From Durusdinium trenchii (lineage: Eukaryota > Sar > Dinophyceae > Suessiales > Symbiodiniaceae), in assembly GCA_963970005.1 (NCBI GenBank), contig CAXAMN010015224.1, positions 1,031,553 through 1,095,552 on the forward strand: a stretch of 64,000 nucleotides of DNA. Direction: 5' to 3'. The position numbers were made by a program, and so were the translations under genes. The notes beneath the pieces were generated by a model. That model was not told the origin of the DNA. It did no database searches and saw nothing but the letters and a program-made list of their open reading frames with translations. This document shows positions 44,141 to 55,142 of the stretch, piece after piece; positions within the stretch are counted from its first letter, which is position 1, and each line of letters begins with the position of its first letter.

Positions 44141-44480
44141 CAGCACACAACCACAACCACACAACCACAAACACACAACCACAAACACACAACCACAAAC
44201 ACACAACCACAAACACCCAACCACAAACACACAACCACAAACACAGAACCACAAACAAACAACCACAAACACACAACAACAAACACAGAACAACAAACAA
44301 AACAACAAACACACAACCACAAACACACAACCACAAACACAATCAAAAACACACAACCACAAACACAACCGCAAACACATCCACAAACACACAATCACAA
44401 ACACACATCGACAAACACACAATCACAAACACACAATCACAAACACAACCACAACCACAACACAGCACACAACTACAACC
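44141..44480. repeat. CA-rich array of ACACAACCACAA units
   Basis: About 340 bp built from ACACAACCACAA and variants (ACAACAACAA, ACAATCACAA). It follows directly on the 40-bp array, which itself contains CAACCACGACC, so one may have grown out of the other. All long ORFs in it are composition artefacts. Confidence 0.9.
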
Positions 44481-44769
44481 ACAACACACAACCCGAGGAC
44501 CCACAAGCAACATCGAGAACTACAATACTCACGACCATGGCAACATGCTCCTGGCATCAAGACAAATGATTGAAATGTCATGGTGGGGATCACTCGTAAC
44601 AAGAAGCTACTAGGAACAAGTGCATCGCTTCTAGCAACAAGTGCCTTACTAGTAGTAACAAGGTTCGCTACTAGGGGCTCTTGTTCCTCGAAGTCAAGTA
44701 ATTGCTGCTGTTTCTGCTTTTGTGCTTTTGGGATCCTCATTCGAGCCACTGGTGGGTGGCGCACACGCA

Positions 44770-44890
44770 GCGCCCAGCCACTCCCGCACGGCCGGTCGGG
44801 GCTTTAAATCTCCGACAGCGGCCGAGAAACTCACGCGAGGGCAGCGGCAGCTGCGAGGCGGTCGCTGTGCGGAGTGGCCGCTGGGGCACT
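44770..44890 (+). CDS. Candidate exon, strand uncertain
   Basis: The plus frame reads APSHSRTAGRGFKSPTAAEK and LTRGQRQLRGGRCAEWPLGH then TGA at 44889-44891. The minus strand reads LKPRPAVREWLGAACAPPTS after CTGTCGGAG with a donor CCA|GTGGCT, equally good. The GC-rich island is probably coding on one strand. Confidence 0.35.
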
Positions 44891-45306
44891 GACGTTGAAC
44901 GAACATGAACTACAGATAACTACAGTATATAATATATATATACACGTACAGTACTATTATTCTATACTCTACATATAGGCTCTAGGATGCTCTAGGCGGT
45001 GAAAAGGATGAAAGTAAAAAAACACTCGAAGTGACCCGGAAAACAAATCACTCCTGAAACTCAAAGCTTTTGAGGTGGATGATGGACTCATCTCTGATGG
45101 ACTCTGAAAGATCATCCTCCTTTACAAAGCCATAGGTTGTCCCAGAGTCTGAGGAAGAAAAACTCTTCAAAATCATATGTTACGAAGTATCTTGATTGTT
45201 CAACTGTCACTGTGCTTCATGTCCATCCATGATAAAGAGATTTGGCCTGACCAAACAATGAAAACCTGAAGCTATTTCTGTCTGGGAGAGGGTCTCATTT
45301 TTGCAC

Positions 45307-45483
45307 TCGGCTGGCAGGCGCGGAAAGGCCTCGCAGCTGCTTCTTCCTCGCAGCTCGTCAGATCTGATGCAACCTGGCTGGCTTTGAGCAGCCTTCGAAT
45401 TCGCCTTTGTGCAGTCATCCTGCGAGTCGACTCATCAGTACGAAGAAGTGTCCAGGGGTGGACCTGGAGCCTCATGGCCAAAC
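45307..45483 (-). CDS. Internal exon, 59 residues
   Basis: Acceptor GTCATCAG, then LAMRLQVHPWTLLRTDEST, RRMTAQRRIRRLLKASQVA, SDLTSCEEEAAARPFRACQP, ending CCGA|GTGCAA. An earlier donor (CAG|GTTGCA) is possible. Basic helix followed by an acidic patch. The clear composition and codon bias make this a likely exon. Function unknown. Confidence 0.6.
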
Positions 45484-45823
45484 CTGATGACCTGAGCGAA
45501 TGGGTTTTCTTTGGGACATCAACGCACGGCACGACAAGATACTAGAACTTCAAGTTGATGTTCAGGTGTTCAGGTGTGTAAATCAGCTGCAAACACCAAG
45601 CTCTTTACAGCTGCTGTTCACTGCTTTCAACGGTTAAGACTTGAGAGATTGGCGCAACAGACAGTCCGATTGCTCGGGGCCGATTGCTCGGGGCGGGTTC
45701 GTTTGCGCGCTGCTTGGGGAGATCAGAAAAAGCCTATCAATCAAGTGGGACGCACCGGCGCCGGGCTTCAACCAAAACTCTGTGTATATCATCCCTATAT
45801 ATTCCATTATATTCCCTTTTTAT

Positions 45824-45859
45824 GGATCCACTCGCACCTTCGAAGGTGCGAGGTGGACC
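45824..45859. mobile_element. Family A palindrome (minimal form)
   Basis: GGATCCACTCGCACCTTC and the reverse complement of GAAGGTGCGAGGTGGACC form a nearly perfect 36-bp palindrome centred on TTCGAA. Organisation matches family A (GGATCC, then ACC, then a short palindromic centre), with different connecting bases. Confidence 0.7.
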
Positions 45860-46494
45860 CTCCAAGCCTTCTTTCTTCAGAAAGGCCAGTCTCTAATGAC
45901 CCTCTCAAAGGTGTTCCCCTTTCCCAAACCAACGCTTTGCCCAAAACCTTTTGAGTACGCACACCGCACGGCGGGTCGGGTCTGTCGTCCTGTATCAACC
46001 TGACATTCCATGGCGTTAGTCTCGTTAGTGCATCAACCAGGCCTGCAAAGGCGCACACATTGAATTCATTGCAGGGGACACATCAACAATATAATTATAG
46101 GAATACATTAACATATCATAAAATTATGGAAATTATTGCATGGACATTTCCGGTGAACCCTCTGAGAGATCACTTGGCTCACGTGGCCTACTTTCTTTCA
46201 GGACCATCTCATTGATGTTGAGCTCCCACCTTGTCTTTATTTTCGACTCAAAATACCATGCACCATTACCATCCCCCAAAAAATCGTCTAAAACTGTGCC
46301 GCCCTTCTCCACCCAATCTGGGCTACCTCGTCTCCCACCGGTGCTTGGCAGGCCGACGAGATAACACGGCGGTCAAACCAAGCGATACCTGGCGCCGCAA
46401 GTGCAGCTGCTGACCTCGGTTTTCTCGGTGCGACCATTGAAAAATCACTGGGTGCGACCGTTGAACACCGGGGCGGTGGATCATATCATAGGTT

Positions 46495-47229
46495 TTATAA
46501 TGATCTGGCAGATTCTTGTAGCATTTGCCTAAAGTGAAGGGTAGAGGAATGTGAAGCAAGTGCTTTTCTTGGGAATGATTCACTCAATGGAGGGTCAAAC
46601 AGATGGCATTTGCCTGCTGGAAAACTTGCACTCCATGCTACATATATACCCAAAGTGAAGTGGCCTGCCCTCAGCCATTCCCACCCTAGCCTTCCGGAGT
46701 AGAGGTGCAATACCCGTTCAAAGCATTCGCAAAATAGGAAGGGTTTGGTGCCGTTGTTTGCACTCCTGATGCCAGTTGAACAAATGTCCCGAGCTTTTTG
46801 TTCATGAATGTCCGGTATATTAATAGTAAAACCGATTAAAACGGGATAACCAGATATCACAAAGGGGTGGATTTGAGTCACACCCCTATCCTCCAATAGG
46901 CACCCCTTTGGAGCTACTGGGAGCGGCAGAATGAGATCGGGTGAAATGTTTGGATGGTGAGGTTGACGTGAAAGCTTTACTCCAAGCACTGGCAGAATTG
47001 ATCTGCTTTTGCTGTGAATTGGTGTTTGGCTGGGGGAGGTGCTGCGGTGTTTTGCAGTGGAGTAGTGCGTTGCGACGCGTTGCTCGACGCGTTGCAGTGA
47101 CCCTTCCAGTCCCACGGGAGGACCTAAATCAAAAGAGATCCAAAGGGAGGACCCTTGAGTCGGCGGAACCAGGAGGGTGGACGGCCGTTTTTCTGCAAAG
47201 AGGCTGAACTTGGTTCTTTGAGTCTGCAA
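46495..47229 (-). CDS. 244-codon ORF, doubtful
   Basis: This is the longest non-repeat open frame in the window. Parts read like protein (VISGYPVLIGFTINIPDIHE, KPFLFCECFERVLHLYSGRL). Codons show no G/C bias, no splice sites frame it, and the plus strand over 46941-47207 is open as well. It might be a single-exon gene, a retroelement fragment or chance. Confidence 0.3.
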   Translation of the reverse strand: MQTQRTKFSLFAEKRPSTLLVPPTQGSSLWISFDLGPPVGLEGSLQRVEQRVATHYSTAKHRSTSPSQTPIHSKSRSILPVLGVKLSRQPHHPNISPDLILPLPVAPKGCLLEDRGVTQIHPFVISGYPVLIGFTINIPDIHEQKARDICSTGIRSANNGTKPFLFCECFERVLHLYSGRLGWEWLRAGHFTLGIYVAWSASFPAGKCHLFDPPLSESFPRKALASHSSTLHFRQMLQESARSL

Positions 47230-47664
47230 TGAAGGCCATCATGGGTCATTGCTGATATTCCTGTCTGTCGACCAATCAATCTTGCCAACTACAATGCGCA
47301 GTCGGGAGTCTTTGAACTCAACACCTGTTTTTGCTGCTTCTGCTTTCTGCCTGCCTTAGTTAGTTGCAGACCAATTAACAGAATGTCCGGTTTTGCAGCT
47401 TCCTGGACCAGTAGGCCTTTGTAGCCCCACTCCTGCTGAGCACGTAGCCTGATATGTCTCTTCCAGTAGCCTTTGAAGTCTTGTAGTGCCCTTTTGCATC
47501 CTTTTGCGCCTCCGGTGATTTTTAACCTATGCACGCATCACAGCAGTGATTGCATCTTAGGGCAACACACAAATTTTATCCTCCTGATCATCCTGTGGCA
47601 TTGTAACTGTAGTGGCTTTGCCGTGTTGTGATACCATCCATCGTCCCTGACTCTCCGTGCCCAG

Positions 47665-47790
47665 CGGTCGGAGGGAAGCGCGCGGCTTGCGTCACCGTGG
47701 CCACCGATTCTCTTCGCATCGACGAAACCGAAACCGCGCGCCGTGCGGTTTTCACCGAGCCTACCGTCACTTCATTCCATGGACACGAAC
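47665..47790 (+). CDS. Candidate exon
   Basis: The acceptor CTGACTCTCCGTGCCCAG precedes VGGKRAACVTVATDSLRIDE, TETARRAVFTEPTVTSFHG and HE. Strong G/C bias. The donor is probably GAAC|GTTCAA. The minus strand is also open (TARRAVSVSSMRRESVATV), but its splice sites are weaker. Confidence 0.45.
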
Positions 47791-47946
47791 GTTCAATCTG
47801 GTTCACCCTGGTAGGCTCCCCCTGGTTCACCCTTTTCAATGCCATAAGTGGTTGCGTTTTAGACCCCTAAATCTTGCATGGTCATGGATGGTCGTATGGT
47901 CCATCCACACACATGCTCATGATGCTCATGGCATGACTATCTCAAC

Positions 47947-48139
47947 TCATCTCTCGTAGAACCCGACTCGCCCATATCTGGGGATCACCACTCCCTCTTC
48001 GTTTGCACCGCCGTACCGGACGTACCGGTCCGCCGGTCGCCGTACCTTCGTCCCAGTGGCTGTGAAGACGAAGTCTTCACTCAAATCCTCTTCGTCCACT
48101 TGAATGGAGACCGAGTCCTCAATCCCCTCCACCTGGAAC
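47947..48139 (-). CDS. Terminal exon, 64 residues
   Basis: Acceptor TGTGATGACTCAG, then FQVEGIEDSVSIQVDEEDLS, EDFVFTATGTKVRRPADRYV, RYGGANEEGVVIPRYGRVGF, YER and TGA. It starts with one base of a split codon. The alternation of hydrophobic and acidic residues suggests beta strands. This is one of the clearest exons and gives the 3' end of a minus-strand gene. Candidate upstream coding on the same strand lies near 48450-48525. Not recognised. Confidence 0.75.
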
Positions 48140-48458
48140 CTGAGTCATCACAGGACAAAAAGAAACCACGCTCATCCACGGGCCCCTGTCCAGGCCGGTG
48201 AAGAACACAAAATAATCTTAATGCATTTTGGATCATTTTATATACCTGGTGGATACACAAGTGCAGCTGTAAACTGCTTTAACTTTCATGCCTTCCTGAG
48301 GGCAATACCCGCGGGATTAAACACTAGGGCGCCCAACATTTACTCCAAAACATTTCATGACCCCACACTTGATGTTTGCACGCACTGTTGGCATGATCAC
48401 GCACTGTTGGCCGCTCGATATGTGTGTCACTGTTTAGACCGAACACCAACGCCACCAG

Positions 48459-48540
48459 GCAGCAGCACCAGCCGTCGCGCCGCGTCTAAGGTGCAGCAAA
48501 TCGACTGGCCTTCGCGGACCTCAGACGAGAAGCGCGACCA
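48459..48540 (+). CDS. Candidate exon, strand uncertain
   Basis: Plus: CCAACGCCACCAG, then SSTSRRAASKVQQIDWPSRT and SDEKRD, ending GACCA|GTGTGT. Minus over nearly the same bases: GTCTGAG, then VREGQSICCTLDAARRL, with possible donors CTG|GTGCTG or CCTG|GTGGCG; a phase-0 end could join an internal acceptor of the 47947-48139 exon. It lies in a 212-codon plus ORF (48104-48742) that otherwise lacks bias. Confidence 0.35.
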
Positions 48541-49397
48541 GTGTGTGGCATCTTTTGTGGCGACCAAACACCCAAAAGGGATCCACAGTCACACACAGTG
48601 GTTTTTGGAACAACCACACGAATTGGTGGGGGTTTCATCAACTGCAGGTTTGGAGCTCCGTGGCGCGTTTATGGCGTACAAACTTTGGTCTTTGGGTGGT
48701 TTGATTCACCCATTTGAGGCGAGGCTTCCATTCCACTTCTGAGTTTGTCATGGTGATACTCATATAGTGCTTTGCACCAAACTCACTGAAACTGGGTCGG
48801 TGGAGGCTATGATTGACTCGACTGATTGTTGATCTGGTGAGAAACGCATGGTTTGGAATTCTTTGAGGCCACTTTTCAAGCAGAAACTTGCGTATCCATG
48901 GAGGAGCGTGAAGGCAAACAAAGGCAAACTAACATGCCAATGCCAACTGATGGTTAAAAAGTCTCTCCCCTCCAAGTCATTCCACTACGTGGTGAACTAA
49001 ACGGAATGTATGTACCACAAACAACATATCCAGAAACGAGTTAAATTGGTTTAGGACATAGCACCACTCAACGCGAATTAGCCTCTGATTCACTCTCTCC
49101 CATGATACTCATGATACTACTAGTATCTACTAGTACAAGGAACCCCAAACAGCCAAAGCAATCGCTGAGGCTAGGATAGTAGTTTCGTAGATGGCAGCAT
49201 CCGCCAGAGGCCCAAAGGTGTGTGGTATGGGGTCCCCATCTTAAGGACATCTTAGCAACTCATCGATCGGATCTTCCAGAATAGAACCGCGACCAAAAAA
49301 ACATCACCAAAAGGGGGATTCACATGGATTCACCCACAAGGGAAAAGCACGCATCACCCAAAGCAATAACTAACTTTGATCCTTAATCCATCGGACT

Positions 49398-49601
49398 GTG
49401 TTGGACCCGCTCCGCTGCGGGGGAGCGGTGACCCTGAACCTCCTCATGAGAGTCGAACTGGAACGCTGGGAAGCCGGATGTTACATCTCGAGCCCAGTCG
49501 CATTGGGCAAAGTCAGGGCCTTCACCCTCTTCCTGGGAAACACGGATCTAAGGGCGCTTGTGAAGGATGAACAAGACTTGACTTTAGCAAGAACCTTTTA
49601 A
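49398..49601 (+). CDS. Candidate 67-residue coding segment
   Basis: The frame reads MLDPLRCGGAVTLNLLMRVE, LERWEAGCYISSPVALGKV, RAFTLFLGNTDLRALVKDEQ and DLTLARTF, then TAA. The hydrophobic/charged alternation and G/C-ending codons in the centre look real. The frame is open 30 bp further upstream; no definite acceptor or donor was found, so it may be a terminal exon. Confidence 0.5.
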   Translation: MLDPLRCGGAVTLNLLMRVELERWEAGCYISSPVALGKVRAFTLFLGNTDLRALVKDEQDLTLARTF

Positions 49602-51830
49602 ATGGTTGCTGTAAATATCATAACTATCCCCGTGAATCCATAATAATTATAATAGGTAAATACTCCCGTCCCGTGGCTACTCCCCGCTTTTGGTGAGCCC
49701 CCACCAACCCCTCTGATACATACAATCAGCAAAACCTGTGAAACCCAAAACGGGCTCAAATGACTCAGGAAGACTGAGGTGAGATGATTCTAGGAGTTAC
49801 CGAGGCCCAGGGCTACCTATGTGATATATGTATAACTTATATTCAGCGGCATTCCCTCATGACATAGGCCTGCGGCCTGCTGATTTGTTTGGGGCTCCAG
49901 AGCCCCTCTGTACCTGGAAGAATAAAGCGAACATCGACCTTGCTTTTCCATGTAACATCGCGTACAATCCACTATTATGAAGATAGGAAAGACACAATCT
50001 CTGATATCTCTTGTCTTGGTGTGTTTTCCTATGTCTTGGTGCTTCATGTCCCATGTCGGCAATTTCCACAACATGACATAGGCGCAGTCTTTTCTTTACA
50101 TACCTCCGACGGTTCCTTTGTCATTATCGCTGCTCGTATGACAATATTCTCCTCCGATCCATTGCACCCATCATCAGTGGAGACGTCGCCACCAGTTCGA
50201 AACTGAGACTGGCCGCTCGCCAGACTCACCAAACCGCCCGCGGACCCTCCAATCCAGTGGCCCATTCTTCCAAACGTTCCCTAGACCGTTTGAGAAGACG
50301 GAGATGGCGTAGCCACGACCTCCAGGCAGGTCATGTAGCGAAACGAGAGACCAAACCCCCCAAGAAGACTGGAAATAGACCAGTCTGCCCAGCCAGGGCG
50401 AGAAAGGGGGTCTCGTATTGAAATACACACCCATGTAGTACGAAACGAGAAAACCCGGGATCATCTTCCTTGCAATTTGCCCGGTGGCATTGGACAATAC
50501 ATTTTGTCGTACAGAACGGTTTGTCCAACCTCATTTGCTACAAAATGGAAGGTACCATGCAAACACAGTACCACAAAATCACCGGTGGATAAATGGTGGG
50601 CTACAAAATTGAAGTCCCCAACCTTTCTATAGGATAAAAATTGTATAAGATTTGGAGCTACTACTACAAAAAATACACAAAGTAACTCAAACATGCCCCT
50701 CAGCATGCCCTCAGCATGTATTGCATAACCTCAAACATGCCCCTCAGCAAACACAAAAAAGTGCTCACTACAAAAAGTTGCGGCCCACTCGTTTTTCTGA
50801 TCTGCCTTCCTTTTTCTGAGTCACCACCCGCTTGTCACTTCCTTGTGCATTCTGTACCACCCAGCTACCCGGACAAGTCCGAAGATCCATACACATCAAT
50901 GACAATTGGCCAGCATGAATTAAGATCTATGCCGGTACATCTAGCATGCCCTTTGTTCAAGCCACAAATGTTGGCTGCATATTCAAGTTTATCTCTGAAA
51001 AATGACATGCCCAACCCTTCTTTCTGATCAAGCAGCTCGCTACAAAATGAAATGCCTGAGGTTCAGAGTCATCGAAATTGACGCCTACCAAGATCCCTCT
51101 ACAAAATATGTTGACTAAGGTCTGGGGTGCAAAATCACAGCATCTTACTGAAGATTGCATGGACATCCAAAATGTCCATTTATACAGAATGCAATAGTTT
51201 TGTGTTTTGTAGTGGCCTTGACCCCACCCATTTGGTAGTGAAAATTGGCACGAGGATCCGGGATCCAAGAGGTTGAACTATGGGGCTCTGTTTGCTGTCC
51301 ATGAATCAGGTAAAAAATAGAATCATATTCCCCAGAAGAGAATTCGCCCATACATAAAATACAAATCAATTAAGCAAAACCAAGCAATTGAAGGAATACC
51401 TCGAACATCCTCGAACAAGTAGCCATTGTGATTCCCCGGATTGATACACATCACGACTTTGTGGTTGATCTTCAGTCAGCTCTACGAAGGGACGTGAACG
51501 TCATATACGCTCTAATCCAACGGAGGAACACCCATCTCGTGCGCTTACCAAAGTGTCCTTCTTGTTGAAGCATAAGTTCTCCTGTTTTTTGTTAACCCAA
51601 AGTTCCCTTCACGTGGTCAACTGAAACATGAAACACAAACACTGCTAGCATCACCTTGCACGCCAGGTGATGCTGTAAGCGTCTGAAGCGCTGATTTCTG
51701 ACCCCCAACCGGCCATGGAGTATTGACTTATGATATCTTATGAGTATATAATATACACAATTGAACCCTTTCAACAATCCGAACACAAATCATGCAAGCA
51801 ATTGATCTGCATTTTATCATGGGGTCACTG
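49602..51830. other. No gene seen
   Basis: Short open frames without bias. A 22-bp phrase AACCTCAAACATGCCCCTCA-type is duplicated near 50687 and 50729. No RNA gene or terminator recognised. Confidence 0.5.
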
Positions 51831-51834
51831 CTTG

Positions 51835-51857
51835 GGTTGGTGCTCTCCGCACCAACC
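51835..51857. repeat. Perfect 9-bp stem hairpin with flanking copy
   Basis: GGTTGGTGC-TCTCC-GCACCAACC pairs perfectly. The phrase GTGCTCTCCGCACC is repeated right after (51860-51872). It adjoins the predicted acceptor of the next exon. Confidence 0.7.
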
Positions 51858-51859
51858 AG

Positions 51860-51978
51860 TGCTCTCCGCACCGGTAAGCACAGCTTCCCGACGACGCCTC
51901 GAGTGGCGTAACCGCCTTCGGAACAATGGATGTGCTGCTCTCCGAACTCACCCTAGGAAGGGGCGAGCGGTTTTGGAA
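51860..51978 (+). CDS. Penultimate exon of a plus-strand gene
   Basis: After CACCAACCAG the frame reads LSAPVSTASRRRLEWRNRLR, NNGCAALRTHPRKGRAVLE, ending GAA|GTAGCG. The end is phase 0, as required by the terminal exon at 52378. A strongly basic segment, perhaps nucleic-acid binding or disordered. The acceptor is moderate, so the start may be further upstream. Confidence 0.55.
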
Positions 51979-52377
51979 GTAGCGAAAAGGCACGACTGGA
52001 CAGGCCGTTGCGAGGGTCCATGTCCGATATGTATAGTATAGAGTATGATATCATGTGACCTAAAATCTAGCTACAATATATAATTCTAGTATAAACTAGG
52101 TGCACCTAAATTCCCATTTGAGTGTTCATGGAGTGTTGGGCAAAGCAAACCACTTCTTCGACACTTCAACAGAATAAGCGCCCCCACAGCACCGCTTCAA
52201 GATGCTTCAACTAAATGACTTTCACAGACGTGTTCCGCTCCTGAAAAAGAAGGGAAAACTTTAAAAAAACGGTATATCATTACATAGGATGTACATCGTA
52301 TAACCATAGAACAAAAGAACATAACCATATCCTCAGACTTGCGGATTGCATGTTTCGCCCATGCTTATCTCTTACAG

Positions 52378-52500
52378 ACTCGTCGGCTGCGCCGTGCCTT
52401 GGCCCCAAAGCCCACCGCCGAGCCGGCACCATTCTCACCTGGGGTCGTGAATCACGTCCAGCGATTCGCGCGGGTGGGAGGATCCGAGCCTAAGCAGTGA
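52378..52500 (+). CDS. Terminal exon, 40 residues
   Basis: CTTATCTCTTACAG is an excellent acceptor. The phase-0 frame reads TRRLRRALAPKPTAEPAPFS and PGVVNHVQRFARVGGSEPKQ, then TGA. Almost all third bases are G or C. With 51860-51978 it forms the 3' end of a plus-strand gene across a 399-bp intron. Function unknown. Confidence 0.75.
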   Translation, partial: TRRLRRALAPKPTAEPAPFSPGVVNHVQRFARVGGSEPKQ

Positions 52501-53150
52501 AAACTGGAAAGCAACAAAATCTATAGTATGGTTAACCATCTATTCAAAACTAGAACATCAACGTACCCAGCACAAACACACCTGGAAACAACACATGCCT
52601 GCTCGATGCGCAGATCCCTCATGAGGATTTGAAAGGTTTGGGTCGGGATTGCTTGGTCAACTCACACTGGCCCCCCCAGCTAGCAGCTCTACGCGGCAGG
52701 CCTTTTTGTACATTCAGTTGATGGAGCAAATATGGAATATTTGTGGATTTATGTTTTAGTTATATATTTATATAGTTATAGTTATATATATATATGTGAC
52801 ATTCATTCTCTTGTAACATATGCAGCACGCAGAAGGCGTTGTACTCTTGCAGGATAACCAGCCTACCCACTAGTGCTTTGTGCCAGTATGGTGGTCGAAC
52901 GCAAAACCCATCCAAATAGTGGCTTGTTGCCGGTCGCTGAACAACGTGGCTGTTGTTGGTCAAAAAAGTTGGGTTGATTAGGATTCAATTCATTAAAACA
53001 CATTAAAACCACGGCATTCAGACCATGAACCCATATTCAACACCATGTCGCCGTCGGCGGTTCCTCCGGCCCATGGTTCTAAAGTGCTGGGCTCCCCAGC
53101 ACTTCAGCAGCCTCAGGAAGGCCACCCGCCAGTTAGACCCCGCCACACAT

Positions 53151-53273
53151 GTTTAAACCTGTCAATACCCAGACACTCCATGTATGCCATATATGCCTAC
53201 ATTGACCCCCAAAACCACCCCAATGTAGACATATATGGCATACATGGAGTATAAACTTTTCGACAGGTTAAAC
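53151..53273. mobile_element. Fold-back element, family B
   Basis: Inner arms of 29 bp (starting CTCCATGTATGCCATATATG) pair with one mismatch across a 16-bp spacer of ACCCCCAAAACCACCC type. Outer ends GTTTAAACCTGTC and GTTTAACCTGTC also pair. The arm starts ACCCAGACACTCCATG as in the copy at 12576-12681. It is probably younger than that copy, since its inner arms are nearly identical. Confidence 0.85.
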
Positions 53274-53758
53274 CACGTCGGGACCAGATGTTGGATGTTG
53301 GATGCTGTTGCTGCCGAACGCGGTATTTTTGGCTTGGCTGGAACTGCGAGGGCAGGAGTTGGGTTCTCAGGTCTTGACAAGCTATTTTGGACCTCTTGTT
53401 TTGATCCGGTCCCTTCTTCTCAACAACGTTGAAAAAGAACAGACCAACAAAAACATAGCTTTAGACTTTCAAAACCGTATACCACAAAAATGATGAACAT
53501 CAAATGGTTTATGTATTCCACTTCTTCGACGTTAGTCTGTTTGATGTCTTGTTCTGTGTTTTTTTTAGGCACATGACCATCGACAGTGACTAGGCCCGAA
53601 AGCTGTTCAAGTTTTGTTAGCAGGAACTATATGGAACTATGACATTCCTGTATTTTTTTAACATGAGCACTTTCAAAGGTTTGTGGGAAAACAAACCTAA
53701 AAACTCTACCTTTCCGTTAATTGACTTGTTGGAAGGATATGTCTGCGGTTAGTTATGA

Positions 53759-54205
53759 TTAAAAACAAGTCACCAACATGTACTGTACATACATGTACTG
53801 TCCATCATTGTTCAGCCTAAACAGTGGAGAAGGTCTCGCAAACAGGTGGAGCCTGTAGCAAGCGTCATTGCATGGTTCCGGGATGTTCGGGACATCGCTG
53901 TCTAATTCAAACATTGGTAAGGAATGGTCATAGAACAACTGGTCCAAGTAATCCTGCAGTTTGTCATAAAATATCCTGTATGCTGGCATGACCAGTCGAA
54001 CAACACAACATGTCAACATGTTCATGCTGTCGGTGGAGACCTGCATTGGACCTGTGTCCTCGTAAATGTGAATTGAAATAGTTCAACAAAGTCATCCTTC
54101 CTTGATTTTCTGGCGACCAATAGCACACGGACCTTGGCCTAAACACTGCTCGAAATCATCGGGTGGGTACTCGTTGAGCAGTTGAACCTGAAACTTGTCC
54201 AGGGT
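53759..54205 (-). pseudogene. Frameshifted minus-strand coding relic
   Basis: Three overlapping frames look clearly coding. The first reads TLDKFQVQLLNEYPPDDFEQ and CLGQGPCAIG. The second reads AKVRVLLVARKSRKDDFVEL and FQFTFTRTQ. The third reads VSTDSMNMLTCCVVRLVMPA, YRIFYDKLQDYLDQLFYDHS, LPMFELDSDVPNIPEPCND, ACYRLHLFARPSPLFRLN. Segments meet with no room for introns, so at least two indels broke one ORF. Codons are AT-richer than in host exons. The protein is globular in style; family not recognised. Confidence 0.6.
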
Positions 54206-55142
54206 TCCACTGCTTGACTTAGCTGTTGTTTTTTTCACCCAAAGGATTCTCGACCGCGTCGCGCTATGTCAAAGCTGATTGGGCCAATTGGGAGCCTCAT
54301 TCTCTATAGTTCTGAGTAACAGTGCGCCCGCCTAAGATTACTCGTGTAGAACCAGCGCATTCCAGCAAGTTAGGCACAGCAGGTTGCTGACTCTATGCGC
54401 TTTCTACGTGAGCTAATGTTGAACCCTGTTCCTTCTCAGGGGCTCTCCTAATTAGTACCTACTCCTTCCCCACAACCCCCCATGCTGATAAGCAGAATGC
54501 ACCTTTCTCTGCATAGCCAGACCATGAACACAGAACCCAACGCCCCTCCCAACCGAACCGCGGAATCGTCCAGTACAGTCGGGCGTGCAAGGGCGTGCGC
54601 GCAAGTCCAAGCGGTTGACCGAACTTAACGAATCGTGTCATGAAAACAAAGGTAATAGTATTTAGTAATCGGATGTTGAATAGTTGCAGCTGTTGTTTGA
54701 GTACATATTGAGCTGGTGTGTTACAATTCTACAATGAGTGGAATCGGGTGCATAAATCCACATCCACTGTCTTTAGGAAACTCCTGGCTATATATGTATC
54801 AGTCACAGACCTTGTTCATTCGGACCGCTCAGTCATCTCATGCTATGCCAGCTTGACTGAGAACTGGACAACTACCCCTGACACTCTATATTGACATTTG
54901 TGCTGGCACCGAGATCAGCCCAAATCTCAGGGTCCCTAGGTCCCACTGTGGACTCACTGACCTGTGCATGAAAACAACTTATATAAATATATATGCATGT
55001 ATATGGGTTTGGGCAAAAACTGTGGGTTTTGTTTGACCCATGAAAATGAACAAAATGGCACACCTGGAAGGTCAACCCATAGCCCACACTTTTGAAGCTC
55101 CCGGTTTTGATCCACACCCATGTGGACACTCGCTTCCTGCAG

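Noticed and set aside
43776-44613. Three overlapping ORFs of 190-265 codons rich in Thr, Asn, His and Gln, and Cys/Val-rich ORFs on the other strand
   Set aside because: They are translations of the 40-bp minisatellite and the CA-rich array. All frames stay open because of composition.
48104-48742. 212-codon plus-strand ORF as a single gene
   Set aside because: Its start overlaps a much better minus-strand exon (47947-48139) and codon bias is confined to about 80 bp in the middle.
49440-49500. Second tRNA suggested by GAGTCGAAC
   Set aside because: The T-stem bases do not pair and no acceptor stem is present; the bases are in a plausible coding frame.
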